In this document: piece by piece, positions 10,401 to 17,783 of the stretch
Layout of the letters: each line of letters opens with the position of its first letter
How positions within the stretch are numbered: the first letter of the stretch is position 1
Origin: a virus
Direction: 5' to 3' (one strand)
IMG/VR virus record: IMGVR_UViG_3300032208_000076
Span: 1 to 24,707 of that record
DNA length: 24,707 bases
Notes under the pieces: generated by a model
Databases searched by the model: none
Told to the model about the DNA's origin: nothing
Seen by the model: only the letters and a program-made list of their open reading frames with translations
Position numbers and translations under genes: made by a program

Positions 10401-11017
10401 CCAGCAATTGTGATTGCTCCAGACTGAGGCGATCCTCCAGTAGAAGATTGTAGTGTGGTTACTGTATTGTTATCTACTACAGTACCAGCAAAAATAATAG
10501 AGTCTCCTTGTCTTGATACTTCCAAAGACAATGCATTGCTACCTGCAGGAACAGATGCAGGAGTTCCCACAGCAAATGTCACAGAATCTGCAACTGCTGC
10601 ACTAGAAGTTAAAGTTAAAACTTTCTCAGTAGCACTTCCACCATCTCCAGCAGAAATTGTATACGTAGTATTATCATTTGGTGTAACTACACTACCACCA
10701 AGAGAAATTGGTGATCCATTAATATTAATACTAGAGTTTACAAGAGCATTATTTGGAATATTGCTTAGTGTATTATTTGTTCCTGAAATAGTACACTGTT
10801 CAAACGTTTTATTAGTTAGTGTTTGCGTCTGAGTAAGATACACATTTCCAGGTTCACCCCAGAAAACACTTACTCCATCGCTAGTAAGGTATTTCGTAGC
10901 ACCAGTGTCTCCGCTGACAATAATGCCATTACCCGTCAAATCTAAATTGTCACCTGCTACAAGTTCTTCAATCTTTTGAGAAACAGCATTGACAATAAGT
11001 GGGAAACGATCAGCCAT
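7448..11017 (-). CDS. tail fibre / adhesin with YadA-head-like repeats (1189 aa)
   Basis: An 1189-residue Gly/Ser/Thr/Asn-rich fibre protein. The N-terminus (MADRFPLIVNAVSQKIEELV) probably attaches to the virion. Residues about 182-375 contain four to five repeats of 44-50 residues, each opening with a 'DTITRLR' type motif (about 183, 227, 273, 323) and closing with 'QSGNTITI'. A module at about 425-505 (DLVVDGTQTILNTTVLQVED...) recurs in related form in neighbouring fibres. Residues 716-845 carry seven repeats with a 17-residue period (NTAVG, NTAIG, NTAVG, NVAIG, NVGVG, NVCIG, NVIIG), as in the left-handed beta-roll of YadA-type trimeric adhesin heads. A C-terminal domain of about 120 residues ends GVTKVFGQGNTDFS. 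No S74-type autocleavage chaperone is apparent. It is driven by the late promoter at 11052-11059; the Shine-Dalgarno is weak. A homotrimeric receptor-binding or side fibre is likely. Confidence 0.85.
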   Translation of the reverse strand: MADRFPLIVNAVSQKIEELVAGDNLDLTGNGIIVSGDTGATKYLTSDGVSVFWGEPGNVYLTQTQTLTNKTFEQCTISGTNNTLSNIPNNALVNSSININGSPISLGGSVVTPNDNTTYTISAGDGGSATEKVLTLTSSAAVADSVTFAVGTPASVPAGSNALSLEVSRQGDSIIFAGTVVDNNTVTTLQSSTGGSPQSGAITIAGGNFTTVSQSGTTITIDGEDTDTITQLRATIGQTLAPGNFTFLATGASSVVQGVDGNGDGTITYSSTDTITRLRGGTTGTYTPATTSGADITIAGGSGGNVTVGQSGNTITIDSQNDDTITRLATGTGNTLTAGDFRIVQSGATTVSQSTNSGVTTITISSANDDTGASFTASGGVLKSTTDFSLKNSGNFVSNTLMKWDASNSQLTNSLISDNGSVVTIGGDLVVDGTQTILNTTVLQVEDNIIELRKGTNLTADDGGIQVNLTTDASDVVTGYQALQWYNSGGYWRSFDGSIDNRFVTENETQVLTNKTLTAPTLTAPDIGAATATTINGLAIASTASAVLDIASAKTLDVDNDLLLKSDVPNNTATINFRTGGSVAYTSDTLATFAATTATQLRGVISGTTGLDNLVFQTSPTILTGISTTSVGFSLINSGANSIQFGGGAQAIDMGAAGGTTTINQNLTVNEDLTVGNTIADSITLNGIVNSENSDIFIRGGSSDPMKVGRGNGAVNTNTAVGVRTLNSISSGSQNTAIGYDALLTANTGAANTAVGNRALRACGVGANNVAIGRDSMLVTLDGIKNVGVGNNTLETNNSGNANVCIGHYAGYSLAGDGNVIIGPADNENSTDQTYNIIGDRNLVIASGTEAWIKGDSAFKVTVPNDLTVDGDATVGGSLTVNGTLTTINSNIVEVDDKEITLAAVEPSNFSATVVSGSNVITGVTPTAGLIPGMEVISGTGGISVPAGTIIQSISGNTFTLSASVTGEGSATFASPGATDLTADQGGIRVRGTSDKRIYYDHSRTDKYWVMTENLELTFGKKMVIGNQLVLSTDTLGPTVVNSSLESVGTLSSLDVAGSVTIGGVVTEKVFNSFTTSLTPVSNILFINLAGSNTIVGTPAAQSIDEWEFTGVNLSNGQSKTVTLILSANTSAIYGDACTVDGASITNGIQWSGGSPPDATSNTDILTFVIVRDNSGVTKVFGQGNTDFS
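8483..8872 (-). repeat. seven 17-residue YadA-head-like coding repeats
   Basis: Within the 1189-aa fibre the motif N-[TV]-x-[AVI]-G begins at residues 718, 735, 752, 769, 786, 803 and 819, giving spacings of 17, 17, 17, 17, 17 and 16. This regularity suits a parallel beta-roll in which each turn is one repeat. The translation shows it directly; the structure is inferred from YadA-type adhesins. Confidence 0.85.
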
Positions 11018-11051
11018 CTAACTTAACCAAATGGGTACTAGTGCTCGTGTT

Positions 11052-11059
11052 TATTTATG
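11052..11059 (-). promoter_or_regulatory. T4-type late promoter motif (CATAAATA)
   Basis: The minus strand reads CATAAATA, 7/8 to TATAAATA, beginning three bases past the TGA stop (11065-11063) of the 986-aa gene (TGA-GGA-CATAAATA). It is about 35 nt upstream of the 1189-aa gene start at 11017. Confidence 0.7.
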
Positions 11060-11062
11060 TCC

Positions 11063-14023
11063 TCAACTAATGACGATCTCTCCAAGCATACCAATATGAT
11101 ACTGACAAATGTAATAGTATGTTCCTGCTGTTACCCCTGTTGTATCCCAAGTTAAATCAAGTGTTTGTTGACCATTGTTTATCATAATACCTTGATCTGC
11201 TCTAGAACCAGGAACATCGTGAATTGCAATAACTTTTGAACAAGATGTGTTACCTGGGTCTGCAGAACAAGTTTGGTCAAACTGAATGGGACCAGGAGAA
11301 TTTGCAACTACACCAGCAATACCAGTGTCTATAGTATTGATCTTACTGACAAGCTTACCGCCCTGAGAATGACCGAACAGATAAACATCAGCGACCTCTT
11401 TAGTACCATTTAATGAAAGAATTGAATTAAAATCGTTCTTGATCCACTCAACTGCTGCTCTAGCATAAGGTAAGTTATCTCCCATAAGGAAGTCTGCCTG
11501 CTCTGTACCAACACCAGTTAAATTATATTGTTGTGATTGGGGGATATGATCCTGAGGATATGCAGCAGCAAAGACAATCTTATCTTTTAGGTTAAGGTTC
11601 GTAGTGTTTATGTCTGTAAATACATCAAGCATATATTCTGATGCCTGTGCAAGAGTAGTTCCACCACTTACAGTTCCATGGAAAACAACTATGGCATCAA
11701 TATTAGTTGTTAGTAAACCAGTGGGAACCCACAACGAACCCATGATTGGATACGATGTACCATCAATTGTGTAAGTATATCCCTGAGCAGGGGTGATAGT
11801 ATGAGTTGTACCAGAAACACTACCAGCAGGTATATTGTTTCCTCCAAAAAAGCTTCTAATTAATGCCTGAAGAGTAGCATCTGTTGTAAATGCATTGTGA
11901 CCACCATTGGCAACTGTCTCCAAATCTGCTGTGGCATTATTAGGATCTGATTGAACAGCTTGGACATAATCTTGCAGCCAAGTTACCTGATTACCACCAC
12001 CAGTATTATCATCTAATGCTTGAGTGAACATTATTGGTGCGTTGTGTGTACCAGTCCAACCCTCAAGACCAATGCCTTCCCACACTGGTGCATTACTACC
12101 AAGAACAGCGTTACCTGTGCCAGTGGTTCCTACTGTTTTAATCCAGAATGGATGAGATCCAGAAATAGAAAACTGAAATACTAATGTATCTCCAGCATTA
12201 CATCTAATTGTTGGATCTGCTGAATTATTAAACGTATTAAGAGAATCAGAACCAGTGAAGGTATAATCAGATGCTCCACTATTACCAACACTAAATGTAT
12301 ATGTATTTCCAGATGGTCCAGTAGAAGGAGCACCAGTTTCATAGTAAGTAGAAAATCTCGGGAAAGTCATTCCAGTAGTTCTATCCCCTCTAGTATCCTG
12401 CAAATATCCAACAGATTGTCTTGGATTTTCAATGTGCAAATATCTATTAGGACTTCCAAATCTACAAGTATTATCATCCAATCCACCACCAGATAGATCG
12501 AATGTCATATCATCTCTAATACAAAATTGATTCAGTAATCCACGGGCATCTTCTTGTGTAAATCTAACTTTGTTTGAAGCAAGACAAGCAATAACACCGC
12601 ATACTTGAGGAGATGCCATGCTAGTTCCATTGATCGGATAGAAGAAATTTCCAGCACTATACTTCTGGTCAGCAAGTCCAGTAGAATTAAACGTAGATAA
12701 GATATTATCACCAGGAGCAAAGATATCTACAGAGGGTCCAAATTGTGTGAAAGTAGATCTCCTAAAATCTGCTTGCTTACTTAAGGATCCGACATTAATA
12801 GCACCACTATCAGGTGTGTTTGGAGCACCTCCCCTATTGTAATAGAAGTTTCCAACACCATTCACTCCTAAAACATTATCATAATCTTGATCTCCTACTT
12901 CTGCCATCAATAAATTATCATTACCTGCTGCACCAATAACAACAATACCCTCCGCAATAGCATCTTGAATGTCAGCAGAAATAGCAGCAGAGTAACCAGG
13001 ATAATTTGGAAGACCAAATCTTACACCACAATCTGCCTCAAGTCCAGCCTCTGTCCATCCAGATGGGTTTGGATTGTTAGAATCATAAATTACACCACGG
13101 AATCTCACCAAAGTAACATCAGCAAAATCCAATCTATAGATAGGTTGCTCATTCTCATCTACACCTTTTTGTGGCATATTGATGATACTACCATAACTGT
13201 GGTTTGTAATAGTAGGATTCCTTCTTCCTGTTTCTGGATTAATTGGTTTAGTTTGATGGAATGCTCTTAAATAATCAAAAATTAACAACCCACCAAGAGA
13301 CTGTCCCGATGGCCATGTAGATGTCACCGCAATGTTATAGATATTTGCTTCTCTTGCCCACCCATAGTGTTGACCACAAGCAGTACCAGTTACATGATTA
13401 CCATGGTATTGTGGAATATTAGCACTCGTATCATATGTGATTGTTCCTGTTGGTAATGATTGTCCATCATCATCAATAGAAGAAACAAGACCATTCAGTT
13501 CATTAAACCACTGATACTGAACAAATCTAGTAAGTCCTGTTGATGGACTCAACCACTCTTCATTATCATACGATATACTATCGTCTACAATAACTACATC
13601 AACATTTCTACCATCATTGAATACATCAATACTTGTATTAAGTTGTTCAAATGTTGAACCAGAACCAAATTGATTCTTTCCTCTTTGGATAGCATCGCCA
13701 GCACAATGTACATGTCCCCATTGATAATCAAACGATGATACATTTGCTGGTGGTATAGTATCATCCTTCCAAAAATTTCCAGTGAGATTATATGGTTCGT
13801 TATTATTTTGTTGAGTTACAAAAATAATTTTGTCAACTTCTTCTACACCCCAAACTCTAGGGTCTTGACGCAATCTTTCTGCTTGCTCCTCAGTCATCAT
13901 GTAGTGAGTATTCCTACTAAGAGGACGCTTCTTGACTAATGGAAAGTTAGTCAACTTCATCTCATTATAAAACTTCTCCAGGTCTTCTTTCCTGTGAAGT
14001 GTTACGATATATTCCTTATCCAT
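11063..14023 (-). CDS. subtilisin-like protease fused to a cupredoxin split by an alpha/beta-hydrolase-like insert (986 aa)
   Basis: I choose the ATG at 14023 (MDKEYIVTLH) over the in-frame ATG at 14041 because GGAGG lies 6 nt before it. A charged region of about 70 residues (inhibitor_I9-like propeptide or anchor) comes first. A subtilase (S8) domain spans about 140-530: Asp147 in VIVDDSI, His207 in YHGNHVTGTACG, oxyanion Asn368 in GAAGND, Ser468 in NGTSMASP. At about 572-640 is the first half of a cupredoxin domain (YTFSVGNSGASDYTF, GDTLVF, ligand His624 in GSHPFWIKT). Its last strands return only at about 948-986, with ligands Cys973, His976 and Met979 in YYYICQYHIGMLGEI. The roughly 300 residues between them contain HG at 782-783 and the nucleophile elbow GHSQG (Ser886), as in alpha/beta hydrolases; I could not assign the acid and histidine with confidence. 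The start lies 1 nt after the TGA of the 388-aa fibre gene, with the ribosome site inside that gene, so the two are probably translationally coupled. A virion-borne protease/hydrolase acting on fibres or host surface is plausible but unproven. Confidence 0.87.
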   Translation of the reverse strand: MDKEYIVTLHRKEDLEKFYNEMKLTNFPLVKKRPLSRNTHYMMTEEQAERLRQDPRVWGVEEVDKIIFVTQQNNNEPYNLTGNFWKDDTIPPANVSSFDYQWGHVHCAGDAIQRGKNQFGSGSTFEQLNTSIDVFNDGRNVDVVIVDDSISYDNEEWLSPSTGLTRFVQYQWFNELNGLVSSIDDDGQSLPTGTITYDTSANIPQYHGNHVTGTACGQHYGWAREANIYNIAVTSTWPSGQSLGGLLIFDYLRAFHQTKPINPETGRRNPTITNHSYGSIINMPQKGVDENEQPIYRLDFADVTLVRFRGVIYDSNNPNPSGWTEAGLEADCGVRFGLPNYPGYSAAISADIQDAIAEGIVVIGAAGNDNLLMAEVGDQDYDNVLGVNGVGNFYYNRGGAPNTPDSGAINVGSLSKQADFRRSTFTQFGPSVDIFAPGDNILSTFNSTGLADQKYSAGNFFYPINGTSMASPQVCGVIACLASNKVRFTQEDARGLLNQFCIRDDMTFDLSGGGLDDNTCRFGSPNRYLHIENPRQSVGYLQDTRGDRTTGMTFPRFSTYYETGAPSTGPSGNTYTFSVGNSGASDYTFTGSDSLNTFNNSADPTIRCNAGDTLVFQFSISGSHPFWIKTVGTTGTGNAVLGSNAPVWEGIGLEGWTGTHNAPIMFTQALDDNTGGGNQVTWLQDYVQAVQSDPNNATADLETVANGGHNAFTTDATLQALIRSFFGGNNIPAGSVSGTTHTITPAQGYTYTIDGTSYPIMGSLWVPTGLLTTNIDAIVVFHGTVSGGTTLAQASEYMLDVFTDINTTNLNLKDKIVFAAAYPQDHIPQSQQYNLTGVGTEQADFLMGDNLPYARAAVEWIKNDFNSILSLNGTKEVADVYLFGHSQGGKLVSKINTIDTGIAGVVANSPGPIQFDQTCSADPGNTSCSKVIAIHDVPGSRADQGIMINNGQQTLDLTWDTTGVTAGTYYYICQYHIGMLGEIVIS

Positions 14024-14024
14024 A

Positions 14025-15191
14025 TCAAGCCTCCAGTGCAACGTAATGTAAGGTTACTCTGATTACTTCGTTGTTAGATGGATCTTTGTTTACAACTTTT
14101 AAGTATGCATTACTAGAAGGTGTACTGTCATCATTCCACCCTATTGTTCCTGGTGTAATTTTTTGTACAGTTGAACCCGTTGAAATTACTTCTGCAATTA
14201 CACCCGATCCTGGTAGAGGATCTGTTGTTTCATTTCTATTTGCATCAGCAGTTCTACTTGTTTGATCAGTATACAATGTCACCCATGCTGCTTTGTCTGT
14301 CTCAATCTTATGCAAAACATATGTCTTTGCTACAGTGATTGTAATGTAATCAGAAGAGTCTGGACTTAGAAGGTTAGTATCTTGGAAACTAGATGTTCTT
14401 GTCTGCAATCCACTAGAGTTACCCCACTGAACACCTGTAGCATTTCCACCGCCATCATTTCCAGTAGCAATCAATACTTGACCAGCAGTACCAGTAGAGT
14501 AATTGTTATCAGCGATAGCAACTGGATGACTACCACTACTTAGAATAAGTGCAGTGTTTGCTGAGTTACCTTCAATCTGAACTGAGTTACCAAAGTAAGC
14601 AAGGTTATTAGTAGAGATATTGAAGGGAGCGTTCTGCCACTTTGATGTAGTGCTGTTATAAAAGAGGTAATCGCCATCTGTCAATGGTGTTGCTGTCTGC
14701 CCAAGAGTATCAATGTCTGTATCAGTCAGGTCAGCAAGAGTGGATGTTGTACTGACACTTCCTGGTGCCCAGTTAGATCCATTCCAAACTAATGCATCAC
14801 CAGTGCCAGGAGCGGTAGTAACAACATCAGCTAACTCACTAAGATTAGATCCAGTATCTAATAACTGGGTCCACCCACCAGCATGTGCAAAGTATCCATG
14901 CCCAGTGTCATGAGCATGAGCAAACATACCATGATAAGTAGTTGCACTTACATTGTTTGTAAGATTTACAAGGGTATCCCAAACGTTACCGAAATATATT
15001 TTTCCAGTAGATGTAATATCCTGAGAAGTTGTTGCTCCTCTAGTCAATACATCATCTAACGTAGAAATTTCACTGTAAGCTGCTGAGGCAATCCAAGAAG
15101 TTCCATCCCATACGTATGTAATTCCACCTGCTGTATGTGTAAATGATCCATCAGTTGCCTCTCCAGCAGTATCAGGGAAATTGAATGCCAT
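14025..15191 (-). CDS. tail-fibre-like protein with shared C-terminal module and His-rich stretch (388 aa)
   Basis: A 388-residue fibre-like protein. The N-terminal 35 residues (MAFNFPDTAGEATDGSF..., then YVWDGTSW) resemble those of the 491-aa protein (MAIDFPTPTQTGETYTDG..., then WTWDGTTW) and probably form a common virion attachment motif. A histidine-rich segment lies at 86-107 (YHGMFAHAHDTGHGYFAH). Residues about 262-388 match the C-terminus of the 491-aa protein closely (IETDKAAWVTLYTDQTSRTA against IETSAAAWVKVYTNNTSRTA, and PGSGVIAEV in both). The late promoter at 15216-15223 lies about 25 nt upstream, and the ribosome site AAGGAAAG precedes the ATG. The gene ends 1 nt before the protease-cupredoxin gene and supplies its Shine-Dalgarno. 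Exact virion position unknown. Confidence 0.82.
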   Translation of the reverse strand: MAFNFPDTAGEATDGSFTHTAGGITYVWDGTSWIASAAYSEISTLDDVLTRGATTSQDITSTGKIYFGNVWDTLVNLTNNVSATTYHGMFAHAHDTGHGYFAHAGGWTQLLDTGSNLSELADVVTTAPGTGDALVWNGSNWAPGSVSTTSTLADLTDTDIDTLGQTATPLTDGDYLFYNSTTSKWQNAPFNISTNNLAYFGNSVQIEGNSANTALILSSGSHPVAIADNNYSTGTAGQVLIATGNDGGGNATGVQWGNSSGLQTRTSSFQDTNLLSPDSSDYITITVAKTYVLHKIETDKAAWVTLYTDQTSRTADANRNETTDPLPGSGVIAEVISTGSTVQKITPGTIGWNDDSTPSSNAYLKVVNKDPSNNEVIRVTLHYVALEA

Positions 15192-15215
15192 TGTTATTAT
15201 ACTTTCCTTCTTGAG

Positions 15216-15223
15216 TATTTATT
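15216..15223 (-). promoter_or_regulatory. T4-type late promoter motif (AATAAATA)
   Basis: The minus strand reads AATAAATA, 7/8 to TATAAATA. The TAA stop (15221-15219) of the 78-aa gene lies inside it. It is about 25 nt before the ATG of the 388-aa fibre gene at 15191. Confidence 0.68.
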
Positions 15224-15455
15224 GATTTCCACGAGGAAACAATTGCCCACCCCCAGGTCTACCAGGAGTATATGCATCCACAGAATTTCCCAGACCAGTT
15301 AATTGGTAATTAAGAGATGAATAAGTACCTGTTACTCTAGTATCTCCAGAGAAAATAGGAGTAATAACAGGTGTCGTAGTTGTTGGTTTATAAGTAACAC
15401 TCTTTGATCTCATATCAATAGCGTTACTGAGTCCAGATAAATTAAAGTTTGCCAT
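15219..15455 (-). CDS. small unknown protein within the fibre cluster (78 aa)
   Basis: A 78-residue protein starting MANFNLSGLSNAIDMRSKSV and ending GRPGGGQLFPRGNQ. It is polar, Thr/Gly/Pro-rich, with no membrane helix and no cysteine. Its two halves share a 'L(S/T)GLxN(A/S)(I/V)D' motif (residues 6-14 LSGLSNAID and 52-60 LTGLGNSVD), which hints at an internal duplication. It starts on the last base of the 775-aa gene's stop codon (TAATG), so the two are probably translationally coupled. Its own TAA is embedded in the next late promoter. I do not recognise the family. A small virion cement, fibre-attachment or assembly protein would fit the context, but that is guesswork. Confidence 0.72.
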   Translation of the reverse strand: MANFNLSGLSNAIDMRSKSVTYKPTTTTPVITPIFSGDTRVTGTYSSLNYQLTGLGNSVDAYTPGRPGGGQLFPRGNQ

Positions 15456-17782
15456 TAGGTTGTCCTCGCACAGAATGCAATACCTTTTGAGGTATTACTT
15501 GACAGACCATCTAATCCAACTTGCATAGTTTGATACGAGACTTTAATAATTTCATACACCTCACCAGCAGCAACAGTAATAGTATCCCCAGTCCTAAAGT
15601 TAGTAGCTCCAGGAGTAACTGCAAAATCAATTACCGTAAAATCATCTGGAAGATAGTATGGACATGGCATCATGCCATGGTGAATTGGCAAACCTTTAAA
15701 TGGTCTATAGTAATCTGCTGAAGATGATACGATATATTCGGTAGTAGCATCATTTAGATTACCAACAGTGGTTATAGTATCTGTGTATCTATCATAGGTG
15801 CTATTTCTATAATAACCAAGCACATTATTGGATGTGTTATCACCTTCAAATGCACCATAAATGTTATTATGGTACTCAGTTTGCCATTCACCTACACTAT
15901 CTCCATCAGCATCTCTAAAGTATCCATAGAATGCTTCTCTCCTAAGTCCGTCTCCATTTACATCCTCACCACCATAATAATCTAAGAGAGGAGCATTGAC
16001 AGAAAGAACAATTTTTTCACTAGCTCCAACTTCATAATCCAGATAAGAACCCATCCAAACATGGTTCAGGTCCCAAATCCCGTTACCAACATTAGTTCCT
16101 TTCAATAAGGTAAAAGAAAATGTAGGAACATCAATAGAATTTTGTGTGTATACAAACTGAACAACAGCAAAATTAGTATCTTGAGGAGACTGTGCCTGAT
16201 ATGTCACAATTTTCAATGGATACGACTTTGGTGTAGAAGATGTCGTAAAATCAAAATGTTTCGTATAAGTAGCACTAGCATCTAATGGCATACCACCAAT
16301 GTAAGCAGTGGTATAATCTAATCCTTTTTCTCCATCAAAAACTCCATTGCGATCTTTAGTGCCAGAAGAAGGATCATAGTTTATAAAACTCCAAGAAGGA
16401 CCAGAAGTTATATGAATTTGGTAGTCAAGATCAATCCTAAATCCCCAATAAGTATGACCATAAGTTTTATTTGAATCGTGCTCAAGTCTTAAGATTGCTC
16501 CTGGTTCAGTGTTAGTACCAAGTCTTTGATAAAATCCATTATTTCCATCGCCACCAAGATTAGTTACTTTTAGGCTAGCAATACCATTCCTATCATTTTG
16601 TTGTTGCGTTGTTCTACTGTTAGTACCAAACACCAAATCATTAGCAGGAGATGCCATACCAAAAGCAGTACCAGGGATTGTAAAAGCATCATCATCTTGC
16701 CACCCTTCTGCTTGATTTAAAATCTGAATTGCAGTTATATAATAAGCGTAATTATTAGATACACTAGCTCTATAAATTCTCAATTGCAAATCAGTTCTAC
16801 CAGCGCCAACACTAGAACCAGAAACAGTATAATCCCAGTAAGGTCTAAGAGCAGTAGAGTTTGTATTCTGTGAAGTGCTTGGTTGAAGCACAATAGTTCC
16901 ACCCATATTAGAATCTAACTGAGAAATATAATAATAGTTACCTTGCAACCAAGCACTTGTATTCCAACCAAATTGTCCATTCTCAATACCCTGATTTGTA
17001 GGATAGTTTCTATATGATATGCCAGAAGAATAGTTTGTGCTGTTAAGAATTCTATCTACATCATATGCGCCAGGTTGATCCTGAACATAGAAAGGATTTC
17101 CACTTGAAACAACATCAAAATATATGAGATCTCCTTGGTTAACATTAACCGTTGGATTTGTCCCAAGAGGTTGTGTAAAGGTTGACACATCAGTTCCAAT
17201 ACTAATATTGGAAGGTCCAAAATCAATATGAGTTCCAGCAGCTGCATCAGCAGGAGATGCTGCTAATTGAACCCAAGTTTCAGGATCCGAGAAACTACTA
17301 TTAACAATAACATAATATGTTTGTCCATCTACAATTCCATTAGGCATAGTGCTAGAATATGTACCCAGATTAAATGTAATTGCATCACCTGTACTAAGTC
17401 TATGACCATAAAGTCTTGTCGCACTAGGATAACTAGCGTTTGATTCAGCGTAAAAATAAAGACTCTCTTTCCATTTTCTTGTCCATTGATATGTGCTAGA
17501 CCCTGTGTCCACTACATCAAAATAAATGTTTCTTGCTGTTTCCATAGCTGATACAGTACCAGTTGCATACTGCCAAGCACTATTTTCTACATTGTTATTA
17601 TAAGGCGTGAATTCTCCTGGGGGAAATAAGGCACAGGGAACACCAGTTTTAGCAGTGCCACTATGCCATCCAGATCCACCATCCATCCCAGAAAATGCAT
17701 TCTCTAGGGCATCCATTACATCGCTCCTTGTCCACCCAGTGTTTCCACCGTTTACGGGATATTCATTCTTGACTACTGCCAT
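15455..17782 (-). CDS. large structural protein with degenerate cupredoxin-like domain (775 aa)
   Basis: A 775-residue protein, more aromatic (Tyr/Trp) and less repetitive than its neighbours. The N-terminus (MAVVKNEYPVNGGNTGWTRS) is followed by two beta-rich regions. Residues about 205-300 resemble a cupredoxin: the strand GDLIYFDVVSSGNPFYVQD pairs with GNYYYISQLDSNMGGTIVLQ, matching GDTLVF...GSHPFWIKT and GTYYYICQYHIGMLGEIVI of the 986-aa protein. The copper ligands are replaced: His to Asn229, Cys to Ser287, His to Asp290, with only Met293 kept. The central part (about 330-560) has segments such as YWGFRIDLDYQIHI. An acidic loop with the calcium-type motif DVNGDGL and then DADGDSVG occurs near 585-610. 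It begins 1 nt after the 491-aa gene with the ribosome site AGAGGTC, and overlaps the 78-aa gene by 1 nt. Probably a virion appendage protein; I do not recognise it as a whole. Confidence 0.8.
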   Translation of the reverse strand: MAVVKNEYPVNGGNTGWTRSDVMDALENAFSGMDGGSGWHSGTAKTGVPCALFPPGEFTPYNNNVENSAWQYATGTVSAMETARNIYFDVVDTGSSTYQWTRKWKESLYFYAESNASYPSATRLYGHRLSTGDAITFNLGTYSSTMPNGIVDGQTYYVIVNSSFSDPETWVQLAASPADAAAGTHIDFGPSNISIGTDVSTFTQPLGTNPTVNVNQGDLIYFDVVSSGNPFYVQDQPGAYDVDRILNSTNYSSGISYRNYPTNQGIENGQFGWNTSAWLQGNYYYISQLDSNMGGTIVLQPSTSQNTNSTALRPYWDYTVSGSSVGAGRTDLQLRIYRASVSNNYAYYITAIQILNQAEGWQDDDAFTIPGTAFGMASPANDLVFGTNSRTTQQQNDRNGIASLKVTNLGGDGNNGFYQRLGTNTEPGAILRLEHDSNKTYGHTYWGFRIDLDYQIHITSGPSWSFINYDPSSGTKDRNGVFDGEKGLDYTTAYIGGMPLDASATYTKHFDFTTSSTPKSYPLKIVTYQAQSPQDTNFAVVQFVYTQNSIDVPTFSFTLLKGTNVGNGIWDLNHVWMGSYLDYEVGASEKIVLSVNAPLLDYYGGEDVNGDGLRREAFYGYFRDADGDSVGEWQTEYHNNIYGAFEGDNTSNNVLGYYRNSTYDRYTDTITTVGNLNDATTEYIVSSSADYYRPFKGLPIHHGMMPCPYYLPDDFTVIDFAVTPGATNFRTGDTITVAAGEVYEIIKVSYQTMQVGLDGLSSNTSKGIAFCARTT

Positions 17783-17783
17783 T

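Noticed and set aside
14024-14041. Earlier in-frame ATG at 14041 for the protease-cupredoxin gene (MHWRLD extension)
   Set aside because: The GGAGG ribosome site lies between it and the ATG at 14023, which has ideal spacing.
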